Source: Pseudomonadota bacterium (lineage in GTDB: Bacteria > Pseudomonadota > Alphaproteobacteria > Rhizobiales > Phreatobacteraceae). Taken from it: a stretch of 64,000 nucleotides of DNA. The DNA is taken from positions 496,001-560,000 of the forward strand of contig JAIUOO010000001.1 in the NCBI GenBank assembly GCA_020161695.1. The letters run 5' to 3'. The notes below the pieces were generated by a model, which saw nothing but the letters and a program-made list of their open reading frames with translations, ran no database searches and was not told where the DNA came from. Of the stretch, positions 60,182-64,000 are shown one piece after another. How positions within the stretch are numbered: the stretch's first letter is position 1; the number at the start of each line of letters is the position of its first letter. The position numbers and the translations under genes are program-made.

Positions 60182-61354
60182 CTATGCCCCCGACAATTGC
60201 TGCTCCACCAGCCGCGCGAAGCAGCTCGCGCCGATCGGCAGCAGGTCGTCGTTGAAGTCGTAGTGGCCGTTATGGACCGGCACGGCGCCATGCTTGTCGG
60301 TCGTCTGACCCAGCAGCATGAAAGCGCCGGGCGCCTTCTCCAGATAGTAGGCGAAGTCCTCGCCGGCGGTCAGCGAGGGCAAGTCGGTCTTGATGAGATC
60401 GTCGCCGACGACGTCACGGGCCGCCTGCTCGAAGGCAGAGGCCTCCTCCACCGTGTTGATGGTCGGCGGGTAGGAGCGCTTGTAGTCAAGGGAGAGCTCA
60501 ACGCCGTGGGCGGCGCAGAGCCCGTTGACGGTCTGGTGGAACAATTCGTCCATCGCCTTGCGGGTCGAGGGCTTCAGCGTGCGGATCGTGCCGGAAATGG
60601 TGACGATCTCCGGGATGACGATCTGCGAGGTGCCTGCGAGGAACTTGCCGATGGAGAGCACCACCGTCTCGTGCGGGTCCATGCGACGGCTGACGAGGTT
60701 CTGCAGCGCCGTGTAGATCTGCACGGCGCAGGGCAGCGGATCGAGGCCCATATGCGGCTGCGCGGCGTGGCTAGAGCGGCCCTTCAGCGTGATGGTGAAA
60801 TAGTCCACCGCCGCCAGTACGGTGCCGGGGCGGATGGCGGCCGTGCCGAGCGGCAGGTTCCAGGCATTGTGGATGCCGTAGACCTGATCGCAGGGGAATT
60901 TCTCGAACAGGCCGTCGCGCAGCATCTCGGCGGCGCCGGTCAGCCCCTCCTCCGCGGGCTGGAAGATGAGGTGCACCGTGCCCGAGAAGTTGCGGGTTTC
61001 GGCGAGATAGCGGGCGGCGCCGAGCAGCATGGTCGTGTGGCCGTCATGGCCGCAGGCATGCATGCGGTTCTCGTAGGTGCTCTTGTGGGCGAAGTCGTTG
61101 AGTTCCGGCATGGGCAGCGCGTCCATGTCGGCGCGCAGGCCGATCTTGCGGTTGCCGGGACGGCCATGGATGACGCCCATCAGGCCGGTCTTGCCGAAGC
61201 CGCGATGCACTTCGATGCCCCAGGATTCCAGCTTCTCGGCGACGATGCCCGACGTGCGCACCTCCTCGAAGCCGATCTCGGGATGGGCATGGAAGTCGCG
61301 GCGCCATGCGGTCATCTCGTCGTGGTAGGAAGCGATGCGGTCGATGACGGCCAT
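60182..61354 (-). CDS. M20 family amidohydrolase (aminoacylase/hippurate hydrolase-like)
   Basis: The 390-residue cytoplasmic enzyme has the M20D motifs LRADMDALPMPE, MHACGHDGHTTMLLGAA and IFQPAEEGLTGA, with the late GHYDFNDDLLPIG end. It cleaves an N-acyl or amide bond of an amino acid. It has no signal peptide, unlike the Tat-exported relative at 3878-5302, so the two probably handle similar bonds in different compartments. It lies 108 nt from the FecE-like gene with no SBP gene in between. Confidence 0.93.
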   Translation of the reverse strand: MAVIDRIASYHDEMTAWRRDFHAHPEIGFEEVRTSGIVAEKLESWGIEVHRGFGKTGLMGVIHGRPGNRKIGLRADMDALPMPELNDFAHKSTYENRMHACGHDGHTTMLLGAARYLAETRNFSGTVHLIFQPAEEGLTGAAEMLRDGLFEKFPCDQVYGIHNAWNLPLGTAAIRPGTVLAAVDYFTITLKGRSSHAAQPHMGLDPLPCAVQIYTALQNLVSRRMDPHETVVLSIGKFLAGTSQIVIPEIVTISGTIRTLKPSTRKAMDELFHQTVNGLCAAHGVELSLDYKRSYPPTINTVEEASAFEQAARDVVGDDLIKTDLPSLTAGEDFAYYLEKAPGAFMLLGQTTDKHGAVPVHNGHYDFNDDLLPIGASCFARLVEQQLSGA

Positions 61355-61462
61355 GGCGGGCTCCTGATGCTGGGAGCCCGGAGGCTATCGGCGGCGGCGC
61401 GCCGCTGTCGAGCGCCGGTGCGGCAGCGCAGCCTTGCGGTGGCCAATCTTGCCTGCCTCGGC

Positions 61463-62239
61463 CTAGCGCCGCATTCGCCCCGCCGGAACCGGCACGCGGC
61501 GGCCGTCCATGTCGATGAAGGCGCAGGCGAGCCCGAATGTCTCCGCAAGGCGCGCCTCGGTCAGCGTCTCGTCCGGGGGACCGAAAGCCGCCGCCCTGCC
61601 CCTGTCGAGCACCAGAATGCGGTCGGCGAAGCGCGCCGCCATGGTCAGGTCGTGCAGCACGGCGACGACGGAGCGACCCTCCGCGGCCAGCGCGCGCATC
61701 AGGTCCATGACCTCGAACTGATGCGCGACGTCGAGGGCGGCGGTCGGCTCGTCGAGCACAAGCAGCGGCGCGCCGGTCGCCAGCGCGCGCGCGAGCATGA
61801 CGCGGGCGCGTTCGCCGCCGGAGAGCTCGGTGACCGGGCGGTTCGCAAAGCCGGTCAGGTCGAGGCGTTCCATCGCGGCATCGACCGCCTCGCGGTCTGC
61901 GGTTGAAAGGCGGCCAAAGGGATCGCCGTGCGGCAGGCGGCCGAGGCCGACGGCATCGCGCACCGGCAGCGCCCAGGCGAACTCGGCCCTCTGCGGCAGG
62001 TAGGCGATGCGGCGCGCGCGCTCGCCGGCCGACATGCCGCCGACGTCAGAGCCGTCGAGGCTGATCCTGCCGTCATGGCGCAGGAGGCCGGCCACGGCGC
62101 GCATAAGGCTGGTCTTGCCGGCGCCGTTCGGCCCGACGACCACCGTGAGGCCGCCGGCAGGCATGTCCAGCGACACGCCGTCGACGACCCTGCGGCCGCC
62201 GAGGTCCGCGCTGACGCGGTCGAGCACGAGCCGGGTCAT
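61463..62239 (-). CDS. FecE-type iron/cobalamin/haem ABC ATPase
   Basis: The 258-residue ATPase has Walker A GPNGAGKTS, signature LSGGERAR, Walker B LLVLDEPTAALD and the H-loop His in AVLHDLTMAARFAD. It resembles the FecE/HmuV/BtuD group. It overlaps the permease gene by 4 nt (ATGA), so the two are translationally coupled. The ligand is undetermined because no binding-protein gene is present in this operon. Confidence 0.9.
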   Translation of the reverse strand: MTRLVLDRVSADLGGRRVVDGVSLDMPAGGLTVVVGPNGAGKTSLMRAVAGLLRHDGRISLDGSDVGGMSAGERARRIAYLPQRAEFAWALPVRDAVGLGRLPHGDPFGRLSTADREAVDAAMERLDLTGFANRPVTELSGGERARVMLARALATGAPLLVLDEPTAALDVAHQFEVMDLMRALAAEGRSVVAVLHDLTMAARFADRILVLDRGRAAAFGPPDETLTEARLAETFGLACAFIDMDGRRVPVPAGRMRR

Positions 62240-63219
62240 GCCTCTTCCTCCGCCCGGCGCTGGCGGAGGATTCGCCAGAGGAAGAAGGGCACGCCGACCA
62301 GCGCGGTGACGACGCCGGTCTTGATTTCGGTGGTTGCCGGAATCAGCCGGGCGGCGATATCGGCGGCGGTCAGCAGAGCCGCGCCGGCAAGCGCCGCCGG
62401 AAGCAGGATGCGCGCGGGATCGGAGCCTGCCGCGCGGCGCACCAGATGCGGCGCGACGAGCCCGACAAAACCGATGGCGCCAGTAACGGACACCGCCGCG
62501 CCGACGCCGAGCGCAAGGCCCACCGCCACCACGAGCCGCGCGCGGGCGACATTGGCGCCGAGGCTCGCCGCCACCTCCTCGCCGAGCGTCAGGGCGCGAT
62601 AGGTACGCGCCTGCGAGACCAGCAGCGCGGCGCCAGCGGCCATGAAGGGTCCGGCAAGGGCGACATGGACGAAGGAGCGATCCTCCAGCGATCCCAGCAG
62701 CCAGAAGGCGATCTCCAGTGCGGCGAAGGGGTTCGGGGCGAGGTTGAGAACCAGCGCGGTGGCCGCGCCGAACAGGCTGTTGAGCGCGAGGCCCGCGAGC
62801 AACAGCACCGTGACGCCCGCCCGGTTGCCGGCCACCAGGAACAGCGCGGCGACGGAGACGAAGGCCCCCGCCATGCCCGCCGCCGGCATCCAGAGCGACA
62901 GGACGGAAGCGCCGCCGAAAGCCAGCATGGCCGCCGAGGCGAAAGCGGCGGCGGCCGGCGCGCCGAACAGGGTCGGCTCGGCCAGCGGGTTGCGGACGAG
63001 GCCCTGAAGCGCAGCGCCGGCAAGGCCGAGCGTCGCGCCGATCATCAGCGCCAGAATGGTGCGTGGCAGGCGGATATCGTGGACGATGATGCCGGCCGTG
63101 CTGTCGCCGCCGGCAAGGCCCTTCAGAACTGCTACTGGCGGCAGCCACACGGGCCCCGCCATGAGCGACAGGCCGGCGAGGACAATGCAGGCAAGGGCGA
63201 GAGTCGCGGTGGGTCGCAT
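62236..63219 (-). CDS. FecCD-family ABC permease
   Basis: This 327-residue permease has about nine membrane helices and the FecCD motifs IRLPRTILALMIGATLGLAGAALQGLVRNPLAEP and GFVGLVAPHLVRR, with the ATPase contact region at the end. I chose ATG 63219 at the edge of a palindromic repeat (63225-63318); the longer frame runs through the repeat and is unlikely. It imports an iron chelate, haem or cobalamin but lacks an adjacent binding protein. Confidence 0.92.
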   Translation of the reverse strand: MRPTATLALACIVLAGLSLMAGPVWLPPVAVLKGLAGGDSTAGIIVHDIRLPRTILALMIGATLGLAGAALQGLVRNPLAEPTLFGAPAAAAFASAAMLAFGGASVLSLWMPAAGMAGAFVSVAALFLVAGNRAGVTVLLLAGLALNSLFGAATALVLNLAPNPFAALEIAFWLLGSLEDRSFVHVALAGPFMAAGAALLVSQARTYRALTLGEEVAASLGANVARARLVVAVGLALGVGAAVSVTGAIGFVGLVAPHLVRRAAGSDPARILLPAALAGAALLTAADIAARLIPATTEIKTGVVTALVGVPFFLWRILRQRRAEEEA

Positions 63220-63224
63220 CCAAA

Positions 63225-63318
63225 CGTCATGGCCGGGCCTGTCCCGGCCATCCACGACATGGATTTGAGAGACAGGCGAAATCAATCGTGGATACCCGGG
63301 CCAGGCCCGGGCATGACG
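63225..63318. repeat. palindromic rhizobial intergenic repeat, copy 2
   Basis: The 94-bp unit starts CGTCATGGCCGGGCCTGTCC and ends CCCGGGCATGACG, matching copy 1 at 57473-57563 in both ends with a different middle. It lies between the FecCD permease start and trmB, where a substrate-binding-protein gene would often be found. Confidence 0.85.
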
Positions 63319-63337
63319 GACAGGAAGCCGTCTGGTC

Positions 63338-64000
63338 TCACGCCCGCCGGAACGTCAGGTAGCACGGCTTGCGCCCCTCGCGCAGGGCTTTGGCCTCGTA
63401 GCGGGTCGATTCCCAGTTCGGCCATGGCGTCGTCCAGTCGGCAGCCTTCGTGGCCGCGAAGGTGAAGGCCGGCGCACGCAGCAGCCGCTCCAGCGTCCAG
63501 GCGGCGTAATGCTCGATATCGGTGGCGAAGCGGAACTCGCCGCCCGGTTTCAGCACACGGGCGAATTCGGCAACCGTCTGGTCGGAGACGAAGCGGCGCT
63601 TGTTGTGACGCGTCTTCGGCCAGGGGTCGGGATAGAGCAGATAGACGATGTCGAGCGAGGCATCCGGGAACCAGGGCAGCAGCAGGCCGGCATCTTCCGT
63701 ATGCAGGCGGACGTTGCCGATCTCCTTGCGCTCGATCTCGGCGAGCATCTTGGCCATGCCGTTGATGAAGGGTTCGACACCGACGAAGCCGAGATGCGGG
63801 TGGGCGGTCGCCTCGCGCACCAGATGCTCGCCGCCGCCGAAGCCGATCTCCAGCACGTAGCCTTCGACCGGCCGGGCGAAGAGGCCGGCAAGTTCGCAGG
63901 GTGCGGCGGGATCGACCCGCAGGCGCGGCAGCAGGGTTTCGAACAGGTCGGCCTGATGCTGGCGCAGGCCCTTGCCCTTGCGCCGCCCGAAGAAGGAGCC
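63338..64000 (-). CDS. trmB: tRNA (guanine-N7)-methyltransferase, 5' end missing
   Basis: TrmB methylates guanine 46 of tRNAs. The visible 220 codons run off the right window edge, so the N-terminus is missing. They show GRRKGKGLRQHQADLF, the SAM-binding LEIGFGGGEHLV, the LLYPDPWPKTRHNKRRF motif and the ATDIEHYAAW segment. No tRNA genes adjoin it. It is separated from the ABC permease gene by the second repeat copy. Confidence 0.96.
   Translation of the reverse strand, partial: GSFFGRRKGKGLRQHQADLFETLLPRLRVDPAAPCELAGLFARPVEGYVLEIGFGGGEHLVREATAHPHLGFVGVEPFINGMAKMLAEIERKEIGNVRLHTEDAGLLLPWFPDASLDIVYLLYPDPWPKTRHNKRRFVSDQTVAEFARVLKPGGEFRFATDIEHYAAWTLERLLRAPAFTFAATKAADWTTPWPNWESTRYEAKALREGRKPCYLTFRRA

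Overview
The window is a chromosomal segment of a high-GC alphaproteobacterium, most likely a member of the Hyphomicrobiales (Rhizobiales). The supporting signs are a SAM-II riboswitch in front of metZ, a CtrA-type box (TTAA-N7-TTAAC), a ModE/Mo-box system, long-form dcd, alphaproteobacterial protein families (DUF3422, DUF2244, DUF1499, Omp25-like porin) and several short palindromic repeats typical of rhizobial intergenic DNA. I cannot name the genus. There is no prophage, integrase, transposase or CRISPR array. Almost all of it is ordinary chromosome, tightly packed with short operons.

Layout. 1-1029: end of an FAD oxidoreductase, then cupin and NIPSNAP proteins. 1.1-10.9 kb: a mostly minus-strand catabolic stretch (aldo/keto reductase, DUF3422, Tat-exported M20 hydrolase, sulfatase plus Bug-type binding protein, ThDP enzyme) and hemF. 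11-17.4 kb: APH(6)-like kinase, then a five-gene set on the minus strand, DUF2946, TonB-dependent receptor, TonB, a YcnI-PCuAC fusion and SCO, which reads as a copper acquisition and delivery operon. 17.4-20.5 kb: molybdate genes modE, modC and modA with a clear Mo-box but no modB. 20.6-23.7 kb: GbsR/MarR-type regulator and a bd-type quinol oxidase (cydAB, short Q-loop type). 23.7-28.3 kb: two-component pair and a soluble double-PAS chemoreceptor behind an AT-rich region with a CtrA box. 28.4-34.7 kb: DUF6639 protein with HExxH, CoA transferase, amino-acid binding protein, L,D-transpeptidase, lipoprotein, response regulator, tRNA-Gln. 34.9-42.5 kb: acyl-CoA synthetase, YjgN-M48-DUF1499-M20 run, porin-like protein. 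42.6-46 kb: tRNA-Pro, patatin, HAD phosphatase, thrC. 45.9-50.6 kb: complete livKHMGF branched-chain amino-acid-type ABC transporter. 50.8-57.4 kb: nth, DUF2244, YbaK, NAD-binding protein, VOC, Ada-like protein, MATE exporter, pyrD. 57.6-64 kb: metZ under SAM-II control, dcd, M20 hydrolase, FecCD/FecE-type ABC genes without a binding protein, and the partial trmB gene.

Functional threads. Copper import and CuA-site assembly (SCO, PCuAC) sit a few kilobases from a copper-independent bd oxidase, so this part of the chromosome groups respiratory metal supply with an alternative oxidase. Two transport systems each lack one expected component next to repeats or intergenic palindromes (modB; the FecB/BtuF-like binding protein). 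The most rewarding regulatory readings are the DUF2946 leader gene of the copper operon, the SAM-II aptamer with its own terminator and a visible antiterminator, and a tRNA-Pro(CGG) whose anticodon loop counts to eight nucleotides.
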